64,000 nucleotides of DNA from Atopsyche davidsoni. Taxonomy: Eukaryota > Arthropoda > Insecta > Trichoptera > Hydrobiosidae. Within the stretch, counting starts at the first letter, position 1. Each line of letters opens with the position of its first letter. The notes beneath the pieces were generated by a model. It was not told where the DNA came from and searched no databases. It was given only the letters and a program-made list of their open reading frames with translations. This document shows positions 9,850 to 21,135 of this stretch, piece by piece. Position numbers and translations under genes: made by a program. Where the stretch lies: positions 2,235,501-2,299,500 of the forward strand of contig JAILWY010000016.1 in assembly GCA_022113835.1 (NCBI GenBank), in the 5' to 3' direction.

Positions 9850-11624
9850 GAGGTTATGGCTGAGAGCCTCCAACTATGAATGACCAAATAGATGCTGAGT
9901 TATTTGAGTCTGATTTTGCCTCCCGAGGGGTTTTTCAGATGACCTGAAACGCAGCTCAATGCTCGGTAGAAGCTCACGCTGGCTCTGAAGATCATTTTTG
10001 AGGCTATGGCAGAGAGCCTCCAACTATGAATGACCAAATAGATGCTGAGTTATTTGAGTCTGATTTTGCCTCCCGAGGGGTTTTTCAGATGACCTGAAAC
10101 GCAGCTCAATGCTCGGTAGAAGCTCACGCTGGCTCTGAAGATCATTTTTGAGGCTATGGCAGAGAGCCTCCAACTATGAATGACCAAATAGAGGCTGAGT
10201 TATTTGACTTTGATTACACCTCTCGAAGGCTTTTTCAGATGACCCGAAACACAGCCCAATGCCCGATAGAGGCTCGTGCTGGTTCTAAAGATCATTTTGA
10301 GGTTATGGCAGAGAGCCTCCAACTGTGAATGACCAAATAGATGCTGAGTTATTTGAGTCTGATTTCGTCTCTCGAGGGGTTTTTCAGATGACCTGAAACG
10401 CAGCTCAATGCCCGGTAGAAGCTCACGCTGGCTCTGAAGATCATTTTTGAGGCTATGGCAGAGAGCCTCCAACTATGAATGACCAAATAGATGCTGAGTT
10501 ATTTGAGTCTGATTTTGCCTCCCGAGGGGTTTTTCAGATGACCTGAAACGCAGCTCAATGCTCGGTAGAAGCTCACGCTGGCTCTGAAGATCATTTTTGA
10601 GGCTATGGCAGAGAGCCTCCAACTATGAATGACCAAATAGAGGCTGAGTTATTTGACTTTGATTACACCTCTCGAAGGCTTTTTCAGATGACCCGAAACA
10701 CAGCCCAATGCCCGATAGAGGCTCGTGCTGGTTCTAAAGATCATTTTGAGGTTATGGCAGAGAGCCTCCAACTGTGAATGACCAAATAGATGCTGAGTTA
10801 TTTGAGTCTGATTTCGTCTCTCGAGGGGTTTTTCAGATGACCTGAAACGCAGCTCAATGCCCGGTAGAAGCTCACGCTGGCTCTGAAGATCATTTTTGAG
10901 GCTATGGCAGAGAGCCTCCAACTATGAATGACCAAATAGAGGCTGAGTTATTTGACTTTGATTTCACCTCTCGAAGGCTTTTTCAGATGACCTGGAACAC
11001 AGCCCAATGCCCGATAGAGGCTCGCGCTGGTTCTAAATATCATTTTGAGGTTATGGCAGAGAATCTCCAACTATGAATGATCAAATAGAGTTTGACTTCG
11101 CCTCTCGAGGGGTTTTTCAGATGACCTAAAACGTGGCCTAATACCCGTTAGAGACTTGCGCTGGCTCTGGAGATCGGTTTGAGGTTATGGCAGAGAACCT
11201 ACAACTATGAATGACCAAATAGAAGCTTAGTTATTTGAGTTTGACTCCCCCTCTCGAGGGTTTCTTCAGGTGACCTGAAACGCAGCCCAATTCCCGGTAG
11301 AAGCTCACGCTGGCTCTGAAGATCATTTTGAGGTTATGGCAGAGAACCTACAACTGTAAATGACCAAATAGAGGCTCAGTTATTTGACTTTGATTTCGCC
11401 TCTCTAGGGGTTTTTCAGATTAAAACGCAGCCCAATGCCCGGTAGAAGCTCACGCTGGCTCCGGAGATCGTTTTGAGATTATGGCAGAGAACCTACAACT
11501 ATGAATGCCCAAATAGAGGCTGAGTTGTTTGACTTTGATTTCACCTCTAGAGGGCTTTTCCAGATGACCTGAAACGTAGCCCAATGTCCGGTAGAGGCTT
11601 GTGTCGGCTTTGGAGATCATTTTG
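9850..11624. repeat. Satellite A: 12 tandem units of about 150 bp
   Basis: Unit starts (the 'gaggttatggc' word) lie at 9850, 10000, 10150, 10299, 10449, 10599, 10748, 10898, 11047, 11181, 11330 and 11475. Spacing is mostly 149-150 bp, with one 134-bp unit. Blocks 10000-10448 and 10449-10897 are nearly identical trimers of three different unit types, a recent 449-bp duplication. Units become more diverged to the right. The two identical 90-residue minus-strand frames (10200-10472 and 10649-10921) result from this duplication and are not genes. Confidence 0.95.
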
Positions 11625-11639
11625 GGATTATGAAGGACA

Positions 11640-12904
11640 GCTAAGGGAAGACTATGATATCGCTTAAGCCCTCTTTAGACGATCTGAAGTAGCAATTGGT
11701 AATCAAAACGTAAATAGCAATACTGCCCCAAATTGCCTATTTTTTTTTTACTGTCTACAAGCTAAGTTAACAACAAAAATCATTTATTGCAGTCTAGTAA
11801 ATAACGACACATCTGCGCCCGTGCATTGTTACTTTGCTTATAACTTATGGGGAAGGTAAAAGATTTCATGTGCACGTTTTGTACGTGTGTTTTTCATAAA
11901 AAATATCCTGAAAAGTAATGTGTGAGAAAGTAGGTTTTGGATCAATGTAGGTGAATCAGTGAACCGATATATTTTTTGCTATCTAATAATAAAACCAAAG
12001 CACGTATTGAAACAATGGTAAAAAAATCTGAATTAATATTGTATGAAACATGGGTTTGATTCACAGCTCTCTCTGTACTCACGGATTCAATAGATAATTA
12101 TTTAATGTTTTCAGTGTTGATGTCTTAATTAACACTCGAACATGCTTCTTACTATTTATTGCCTCTGGAAGCATTTTATTATTTGTTTTATTGCAATCAT
12201 GGAGTTTTGTATATCTCATATATCGAAATATTTATATTTGATTTTTTTGATAGCATAGAAAATAATTACCTTGAATGTTTGTATAAAATTTATTTGATTA
12301 AGTATATGTAATGAAAGCCTTATACTTCAATACATTTATATGTGATATAAGATATCTATGAATGCATGCAATGCCAATAATTGAGAATAGCGTGAGTCGA
12401 ATTACAATAATTTCAGATTCATCTGTTGGGACTTAAAACTTTTGACCAAGAACAATTTAGTAAAATATTAATTAATATTTTGAATATAAAACATACATTT
12501 ACTATAAAAATTAAATATTTTCAATACAGTATAAAAAAATATCATTTGGGTACATTATGAATTATAAACATGCTTGGTATTAGTGTGTAGAATTAAATAA
12601 AAAAAGTTAGACTTACATACAAGTCGTTGTACTGCATCTGAAACAAAACCAATACTGAGTCATCCCACGGCACCAATTAGCACGAAATAACAAGATACAC
12701 ATATTCACCAATAGCAGTACAAAACATCCCATAAGACATGTTAAAATTAATATTACGTTGTAATCATTCTAATATAAAATTATACTGTCTCTACCGATGC
12801 TTATCACAATATGAAGTAACTAATTTGACGTATTTTTTTATCGCAGCAAATTATAATAGATCCGAACTCGCCCATATACTGTGGGCGTTCCTCTCAAAGT
12901 AATC
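11640..12904. other. AT-rich DNA without recognisable genes
   Basis: This is strongly AT-rich, with many homopolymer runs and no open frame of note. I see no terminal repeats or splice-framed segment. Confidence 0.5.
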
Positions 12905-12912
12905 CATTAGGG

Positions 12913-13107
12913 CAGTGCTTGTCAACCTGTGGGACGCGATCACCAGGTGGGGAAAAGAAAAAGACAATTGTTTGAAGATCCTACACTAAAACCACTGACA
13001 TAGTATTATTAAGGCCAAGGGTATGAGGCCCTAGACCTAAGGGATTGCAAGAATATTTTAATTTTAACAAAGGGGTCGCGTATTAAAAAAAAGGTTGAAA
13101 AACACTG
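12913..13107. mobile_element. hAT-type miniature element (195 bp)
   Basis: The ends CAGTGCTTGTCAACCT and AGGTTGAAAAACACTG are imperfect inverted repeats of the classic hAT form (CAGTG...TCAACCT). The flanks cattaggg (12905-12912) and cattagga (13108-13115) match at 7 of 8 positions, giving a clear 8-bp target duplication. No coding sequence. The insertion looks fairly young and belongs to a different hAT family from the 4.8 and 8.2 kb copies. Confidence 0.85.
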
Positions 13108-13687
13108 CATTAGGATATAAAAATTATGATTTATATTTTCACGTCGGTACAAACACGGAATTCAATCATGATAAAAACTGATCTATCAGAGTAAATTGCG
13201 ACCATTAAATTGTGTAACCGAATTATTTATTGGATTTTAATCACGTCCTACGCGTAATGTTTTTTTAGCAAATGTATTAATTATTTCCATATAATAATGG
13301 TTAATATCTTAATTTTAGTCTTAGAATCAACCAAAAAAAATACAAAAAATAAAGGGACGCTATTGGCTAATTGCAAATCGGTTGCAAATTGTAGCAAAAG
13401 ACAAATTATTTGATCATACATTTAATTATTAAAGTTATAATTTTAATATAATAAATATTTTTTTATTATTTTTGCGACTTGATTAATGATACGCTTTGTT
13501 ATTAAATTTTTTTAATAGGTTTTTATTTTGATCCTCATTTACCATCTAGATATTATATAATATTATATGCATACTGAATACAAAGTAAATGATCGAAATA
13601 ATGAATTACCTTTTAACGATATAAAGTAATAATTCAAATTTAATACACCAATATAATTTTTTTTTATAAGGTGTGATTTAAATATGG

Positions 13688-16600
13688 CATATTTTACTTA
13701 TCTGGGTTACAAAGCAACGATAACTTTAAATGCCATTACATTGATTTTATAATGATCTATCAAGTGTTCACACACTGAGGACTTACAAAAAATAAAAATA
13801 TTACATTATAAACCGACTAGTGATCGAAATATCGCACATGTAGCTTATCTGGGTTAAAAAGCATCAATGACTATTAATGCCATCTTATGGATTTCATAAT
13901 GATCTAACAAGTGATCACACACTGAGGACATACAAAAATTTAAAATATTATATTATTAACCGACTAGTGATCGAAATATCGCACGTATAGCTTATCTGGG
14001 TTAAAAAGCATCGATGACTGTTGATGCCATTCATTATGATCTAACAAGTGTTCACAAACCAAGGACTTACAAAAATTAAAAATATTACATTATGAACCGA
14101 CTAGTGATCGAAATATCGCACGTATAGCTTATCTGGGTTAAAAAAACATAAATGACTATTAATGCCATTTCATTACGATCTAACAAGTGTTCTCAAACTA
14201 GAGCATTACAAAAATTAAAAATATTACATTATGAACCGACTAGTGATCGAAAATCGCACGTGTAGCTTATCTGGGTTAAAAAAAACATAAATGACTATTA
14301 ATGCCATTTCATTACGATCTAACAAGTGTTCTCAAACTAGAGCATTACAAAAATTAAAAATATTACATTATGAACCGACTAGTGATCGAAAATCGCACGT
14401 GTAGCTTATCTGGGTTAAAAAAAACATAAATGACTATTAATGCCATTTCATTACGATCTAACAAGTGTTCTCAAACTAAAGCATTACAAAAATTAAAAAT
14501 ATTACATTATGAACCGACTAGTGATCGAAAATCGCACGTGTAGCTTATCTGGGTTAAAAAAAACATAAATGACTATTAATGCCATTTCATTACGATCTAA
14601 CAAGTGTTCTCAAACTAGAGCATTACAAAAATTAAAAATATTACATTATGAACCGACTAGTGATCGAAAATCGCACGTGTAGCTTATCTGGGTTAAAAAA
14701 ACATAAATGACTATTAATGCCATTTCATTACGATCTAACAAGTGTTCTCAAACTAGAGCATTACAAAAATTAAAAATATTACATTATGAACCGACTAGTG
14801 ATCGAAAATCGCACGTGTAGCTTATCTGGGTTAAAAAAAACATAAATGACTATTAATGCCATTTCATTACGATCTAACAAGTGTTCTCAAACTAGAGCAT
14901 TACAAAAATTAAAAATATTACATTATGAACCGACTAGTGATCGAAAATCGCACGTGTAGCTTATCTGGGTTAAAAAAAACATAAATGACTATTAATGCCA
15001 TTTCATTACGATCTAACAAGTGTTCTCAAACTAAAGCATTACAAAAATTAAAAATATTACATTATGAACCGACTAGTGATCGAAAATCGCACGTGTAGCT
15101 TATCTGGGTTAAAAAAAACATAAATGACTATTAATGCCATTTCATTACGATCTAACAAGTGTTCTCAAACTAGAGCATTACAAAAATTAAAAATATTACA
15201 TTATGAACCGACTAGTGATCGAAAATCGCACGTGTAGCTTATCTGGGTTAAAAAAAACATAAATGACTATTAATGCCATTTCATTACGATCTAACAAGTG
15301 TTCTCAAACTAGAGCATTACAAAAATTAAAAATATTACATTATGAACCGACTAGTGATCGAAAATCGCACGTGTAGCTTATCTGGGTTAAAAAAACATAA
15401 ATGACTATTAATGCCATTTCATTACGATCTAACAAGTGTTCTCAAACTAGAGCATTACAAAAATTAAAAATATTACATTATGAACCGACTAGTGATCGAA
15501 AATCGCACGTGTAGCTTATCTGGGTTAAAAAAACATAAATGACTATTAATGCCATTTCATTACGATCTAACAAGTGTTCTCAAACTAGAGCATTACAAAA
15601 ATTAAAAATATTACATTATGAACCGACTAGTGATCGAAAATCGCACGTGTAGCTTATCTGGGTTAAAAAAACATAAATGACTATTAATGCCATTTCATTA
15701 CGATCTAACAAGTGTTCTCAAACTAGAGCATTACAAAAATTAAAAATATTACATTATGAACCGACTAGTGATCGAAAATCGCACGTGTAGCTTATCTGGG
15801 TTAAAAACATAAATGACTATTAATGCCATTTCATTACGATCTAACAAGTGTTCTCAAACTAGAGCATTACAAAAATTAAAAATATTACATTATGAACCGA
15901 CTAGTGATCGAAAATCGCACGTGTAGCTTATCTGGGTTAAAAAAAACATAAATGACTATTAATGCCATTTCATTACGATCTAACAAGTGTTCTCAAACTA
16001 AAGCATTACAAAAATTAAAAATATTACATTATGAACCGACTAGTGATCGAAAATCGCACGTGTAGCTTATCTGGGTTAAAAAAAACATAAATGACTATTA
16101 ATGCCATTTCATTACGATCTAACAAGTGTTCTCAAACTAGAGCATTACAAAAATTAAAAATATTACATTATGAACCGACTAGTGATCGAAAATCGCACGT
16201 GTAGCTTATCTGGGTTAAAAAAAACATAAATGACTATTAATGCCATTTCATTACGATCTAACAAGTGTTCTCAAACTAGAGCATTACAAAAATTAAAAAT
16301 ATTACATTATGAACCGACTAGTGATCGAAAATCGCACGTGTAGCTTATCTGGGTTAAAAAAACATAAATGACTATTAATGCCATTTCATTACGATCTAAC
16401 AAGTGTTCTCAAACTAGAGCATTACAAAAATTAAAAATATTACATTATGAACCGACTAGTGATCGAAAATCGCACGTGTAGCTTATCTGGGTTAAAAAAA
16501 CATAAATGACTATTAATGCCATTTCATTACGATCTAACAAGTGTTCTCAAACTAGAGCATTACAAAAATTAAAAATATTACATTATGAACCGACTAGTGA

Positions 16601-17766
16601 TCGAAAATCGCACGTGTAGCTTATCTGGGTTAAAAACATAAATGACTATTAATGCCATTTCATTACGATCTAACAAGTGTTCTCAAACTAGAGCATTACA
16701 AAAATTAAAAATATTACATTATGAACCGACTAGTGATCGAAAATCGCACGTGTAGCTTATCTGGGTTAAAAAAAACATAAATGACTATTAATGCCATTTC
16801 ATTACGATCTAACAAGTGTTCTCAAACTAAAGCATTACAAAAATTAAAAATATTACATTATGAACCGACTAGTGATCGAAAATCGCACGTGTAGCTTATC
16901 TGGGTTAAAAAAAACATAAATGACTATTAATGCCATTTCATTACGATCTAACAAGTGTTCTCAAACTAGAGCATTACAAAAATTAAAAATATTACATTAT
17001 GAACCGACTAGTGATCGAAAATCGCACGTGTAGCTTATCTGGGTTAAAAAAAACATAAATGACTATTAATGCCATTTCATTACGATCTAACAAGTGTTCT
17101 CAAACTAGAGCATTACAAAAATTAAAAATATTACATTATGAACCGACTAGTGATCGAAAATCGCACGTGTAGCTTATCTGGGTTAAAAAAACATAAATGA
17201 CTATTAATGCCATTTCATTACGATCTAACAAGTGTTCTCAAACTAGAGCATTACAAAAATTAAAAATATTACATTATGAACCGACTAATGATCGAAAATC
17301 GCACGTGTAGCTTATCTGGGTTAAAAAAACATAAATGACTATTAATGCCATTTCATTACGATCTAACAAGTGTTCTCAAACTAGAGCATTACAAAAATTA
17401 AAAATATTACATTATGAACCGACTAGTGATCGAAAATCGCACGTGTAGCTTATCTGGGTTAAAAAAACATAAATGACTATTAATGCCATTTCATTACGAT
17501 CTAACAAGTGTTCTCAAACTAGAGCATTACAAAAATTAAAAATATTACATTATGAACCGACTAGTGATCGAAAATCGCACGTGTAGCTTATCTGGGTTAA
17601 AAACATAAATGACTATTAATGCCATTTCATTACGATCTAACAAGTGTTCTCAAACTAGAGCATTACAAAAATTAAAAATATTACATTATGAACCGACTAG
17701 TGATCGAAATATCGCACGTATAGCTTATCTGGGTTAAAAAGCATCGAAGACTGTTGATGCCATCTT
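13688..17766. repeat. Satellite B: about 29 tandem units of about 139 bp with higher-order structure
   Basis: The word 'accgactagtgatcg' recurs about 29 times at 138-139-bp spacing. Central units (about 14.23-17.69 kb) are almost identical. They differ in A-run length after 'ctgggtt' (5, 7 or 8) and in 'aaactagagc' versus 'aaactaaagc'. Edge units (13.69-14.23 kb and the last at 17.70-17.76 kb) are diverged and share 'atatcgcacgtatagc' and 'gcatcgatgactgttgatgc'-like words. Every central unit carries a CACGTG palindrome, which the edge units lack. Confidence 0.97.
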
Positions 17767-17945
17767 CGGGATTACAGTTTGGTCCGTCGAACTCCAGGAA
17801 TTCAGAGTCGGGCCCAGTCGTGCGCATATTTATCAATCAATACAAACCGACGTACCCCGAGTGGAGGCTTCGCGCTGGAGACAGCACCCTACATGGAGCC
17901 CGACTGGACAAACGAGAACACGTCTACAGGGTGTACTTAAAATAA
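17754..17945 (+). CDS. Small GC-rich open frame abutting satellite B (uncertain)
   Basis: A 63-residue frame starts inside the last satellite unit and continues through about 170 bp that is much richer in GC than its surroundings. It stops at 17943-17945, just before an AATAAA-like run. I recognise no domain. The non-satellite part includes the words 'YKPTYPEWRLRAGD' and 'LDKREHVYRVYLK'. The start codon lies in satellite sequence, so it is unlikely to be native. A terminal exon read from a splice acceptor ('gggattacag' near 17777), or a transposon fragment next to the array, is as likely as a real gene. Confidence 0.2.
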   Translation: MMPSSGLQFGPSNSRNSESGPVVRIFINQYKPTYPEWRLRAGDSTLHGARLDKREHVYRVYLK

Positions 17946-18672
17946 TAAAATATAAAATATTGCACTAAATAAAAAATGTTATCACTTTTAGATGTTTTAG
18001 TAATCGAATACAATTTATTCCATGAGTTTTAAGCCGCGTTGTTATTGTGATTATTTGATGACGTTTCTGTGTTTTTTTGAAAACGGTTTTTGTTTCCGAA
18101 GCATCAAAAAGTCTTGGTATTTGTTATTATTTGCAGATTTAATATTTATACTTTATGTGCCGATTATTCAGATAGTTACAAAAACGGTCTTTTTATTTTG
18201 CATTTTATTATTGTGATAAATATTATGTATTATATATTATGACGATTTTAATTTAAATAAAAGTTTATTGAATAAGGGATGTATAAAAAATTTTATAACC
18301 AATAAGGTCTTTATAAAAACTTATATAACAATAAAAAAATTTGAATGTTTTATTGTGTAACGAAAAAGTTCTGCATGCCTTTTATTATTTATTTATAAAT
18401 TAATAAATATATTTTTTAGTAAACACGTATTGCTTTTTCACTGAATATACAAGTAAAATTTATACCATAAGTAACCTATGACACACTTAAAATTTAGTTA
18501 ATACAAATCTTTTATACAGTTTAATTTTTTTTTAATATCTCGGTGTTTTTGTATGAATGGTAATTAATTTTTTTTTGCACTAGGTTTAAATTGACAAAAC
18601 AAAAATATATGTTTTGAGGTTATTTAAAACTCATTTGACATGTGTCTCGTCATTTTGACGACTCGTCCACTG
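17946..18672. other. AT-rich spacer between satellite B and the tRNA gene
   Basis: Nothing beyond A/T runs and a chance frame (18022-18216). No repeat family from elsewhere in the window was recognised. Confidence 0.5.
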
Positions 18673-18744
18673 TCCTCGGTAGTATAGTGGTCAGTATCCC
18701 CGCCTGTCACGCGGGAGACCGGGGTTCGATTCCCCGCCGGGGAG
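18673..18744 (+). tRNA. tRNA-Asp (anticodon GTC)
   Basis: This is a complete 72-nt cloverleaf. The acceptor stem TCCTCGG pairs with CCGGGGA (one G-U), with discriminator base G at 18744. The anticodon stem CCCGC/GCGGG holds the loop CTGTCAC, giving anticodon GTC at 18706-18708, which reads Asp codons. The B-box arm 'ggttcgattcc' is intact, as is a 'tagtatagtgg'-type A box. A T run at 18746-18753 is the expected polymerase III terminator. CCA is not encoded, as normal in eukaryotes. There is no intron and no second copy in the window. It looks functional. Confidence 0.97.
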
Positions 18745-18745
18745 A

Positions 18746-18753
18746 TTTTTTTT
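18746..18753 (+). terminator. Polymerase III T-run terminator of tRNA-Asp
   Basis: Eight consecutive T residues begin two bases after the mature 3' end of the tRNA. Four or more T is normally enough to stop RNA polymerase III. Confidence 0.85.
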
Positions 18754-19780
18754 AATTAAAAATACTTTAATACAAAACATTATATATCCCTACATGTTTT
18801 TATTACTAACCGCTTACAAAGTTGTGAAAAATCCGGTACAAAAACACGACTTGGATATTGAATTAACATTTATTATATATAAAAAAAAAAAAACAGTGTT
18901 ACAAGTAATTTATGCACTTTTATATAAATGTATATTTTATGAATACATTATAATGATTTTTATGTTAAAATTACTATTTTTTTTAAGATTTAGCCGATTC
19001 GAGTTCTATTAGATCTTATCGCAGCCAAAAATATCTTAATTATTCGTTTATAAATGTTAATTTATCCCATTTGTAATATACAAGAAATAAATATTTGTAT
19101 AATTTATTTAAATTTAACTAAACGGGCTGCGTGTGTGGCAAAGCATTTTCAATATAAAATATTGCGTTGTAAATAATAAATATGACTTGAGGACGTGATA
19201 ACAACCGATTTTGGCCGACCGTGGTATTAAATTTCTACCGGCAGAGCCAAAAGTGATAAAAAAAAGATTTCGTCCGCAAGAAAGGTCAGTGAATATCAGC
19301 CTTGAGAACGATACGTGTTGAGATCGCCGAAACGTCGGCAGTTTGTTAGGAGCGTAATGGCCGAGTGCAGAACCCGTCTTCTGTGAATGCGCACAATAAA
19401 AGAAACAGAACGGATTATGTTTATTTCCTAAATTATAAATTCATAAAATCATTGCCTTTGGTATTCCTTTTTTTTTAAAGCATGTCCAGACTCGGACTAA
19501 CCGAATGAGGAGTCGAAAATTTAATGTATTGAAAAAAGCAAATTATTTTATATTCCTCCACTGCTTTCAGCCAATTTATAATGAACGTGGAGATGTAATA
19601 ATTTAAAATATATATATATTAATATAAATAAGTACAGTGATCAATGAGAGAGCTTCTGCGTAAGGTGTAGGTAAGGTTAGGTTAGTGCTGAAAATAATGA
19701 TTCATTCAATAAATTATGATAAGAAAACAACTTTCAAGGCATACGCTGCTTTGTTTATCCCAGTGAGTATTAATTTCGCA
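18754..19780. other. AT-rich spacer before satellite C
   Basis: No gene is supported. The frames at 18794-19012 and 19706-19954 lack coding features. A mixed-composition patch at 19190-19390 contains the word 'gatcgccgaaacgtcggcag' but no clear gene structure. Confidence 0.45.
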
Positions 19781-21135
19781 AAATAAAAGCTTTAAAAGCA
19801 GGATGCGCCAATCCTTACTTAAAGCTGTTAAAAATTGAAATATTAGCTTAAATGTGTTTAATATAAATATCCTATCAAAAATTATAATAGGCCTATAAGC
19901 CTGAACTGCTTTTTTTACAACATTTATTACGCAAAATAGACCCTTTAAACTCAAATAAGAATTGCATTCAATCTCTTATCAAAGGGTGATTTAAATTGAT
20001 GTTAAAGCTAGAAGATTTGCTAAAAATAAAAATTAAATAAATAAATTACGATTTAAGAACTATTTTAGACATAGACTGCATTATTTGTACCACTGAAGCA
20101 TTTATTATGCAAAATAAAAGCTTCCAGTGCAGGATACGAAAGTCCCCAGTTTTAACTCAAATAATGCCACATTCAATCTCTTATCAAAAGCTCTTTTAAA
20201 TTAATGTATTAGCAAGATGATATGCTTTAAATAAATTATGATTGAAAACTATTTTAAGGCATACTACTGAAGCATTTATTACGCAAAATAAAAGCTTCCA
20301 ATGCAGAAAGCACATGTCCCCGGTTTTAACTGCATTCGACCTCTTATGAAAAGCTCTTTTAAATTGATGAATTAGCAAGATGATTTGCTTTAAATAAATT
20401 ATAATTCAAAACTGAAGCATTTATTACGTAAAATAAAAGCTTCTAATGCAGGATGCGCAAGTCCCCGGTTTTATCTGCATTCGACTTCTTATCAAAAGCT
20501 CTTTTAAATCAATGTATAGCAAGATGATTTGCTTTACATTAATTATGATTCAAAACCGAAGCATTTATTACGCAAAATAAAAGCTTCCAATGCAGAAAGC
20601 ACATGTCCCCGGTTTTAACTGCATTCGACCTCTTATGAAAAGCTCTTTTAAATCAATGTATAGCAAGATGATTTGCTTTACATTAATTATGATTCAAAAC
20701 CGAAGCATTTATTACGCAAAATAAAAGCTTCCAATGCAGGATGCGCAAGTCCCCGGTTTTATCTGCATTCGACCTCTTATCAAAAGCTCTTTAAAATTAA
20801 TGTATTAGCAAGATGATTTGTTTTAAATTTGTTTAATTTGTTTTAAACAAATTATGATTGAAAACTATTTTAGGGCAAGCCACTGAAGCATTTATTACGC
20901 AAAATAAAAGCTTCCAATGCAGGATGCGCATGTCCCTGGTTTTAACTGCATTCGACTTCTCACCAAAAGCTCTTTGAAATTAATGTATTAGCAAGATGAT
21001 TTGCTTTAAATATATTATGATTAAAAACTGAAGCATTTATTGCGCAAAATAAAAGCTTCCACTGCAGGAAGCGCAAGTCCCCGGTTTTATCTGCATTCGA
21101 CTTCTTATCAAAAGCTGTTTAAAATTGATGTATAA
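19781..21135. repeat. Satellite C: about nine degenerate units of about 145 bp
   Basis: The word 'acgcaaaataaaagcttcca' and variants recurs at about 19781, 19925, 20108, 20286, 20431, 20575, 20717, 20901 and 21045. The four units between 20286 and 20717 are spaced 142-145 bp apart and are the most alike. One unit near 20.8 kb has a roughly 40-bp expansion. Each full unit also holds 'tccccggtttt', 'tgcattcgacctcttat' and 'agcaagatgatttgctt'. Minus-strand frames here are by-products. Confidence 0.9.

Noticed and set aside
10200..10921. Two identical 90-codon minus-strand frames that look like a duplicated gene
   Set aside because: They lie wholly inside satellite A and are identical because of the 449-bp trimer duplication. 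Neighbouring units break the frame.
13688..17766. CRISPR-like regular repeats
   Set aside because: Whole 139-bp units repeat without unique spacers. It is a eukaryotic satellite, and no cas-like genes are present.
19670..19685. TTAGG-type words (also near 24340, 47410 and 59984) as interstitial telomere repeats
   Set aside because: Only two consecutive units occur at any site, which is expected by chance in 64 kb.
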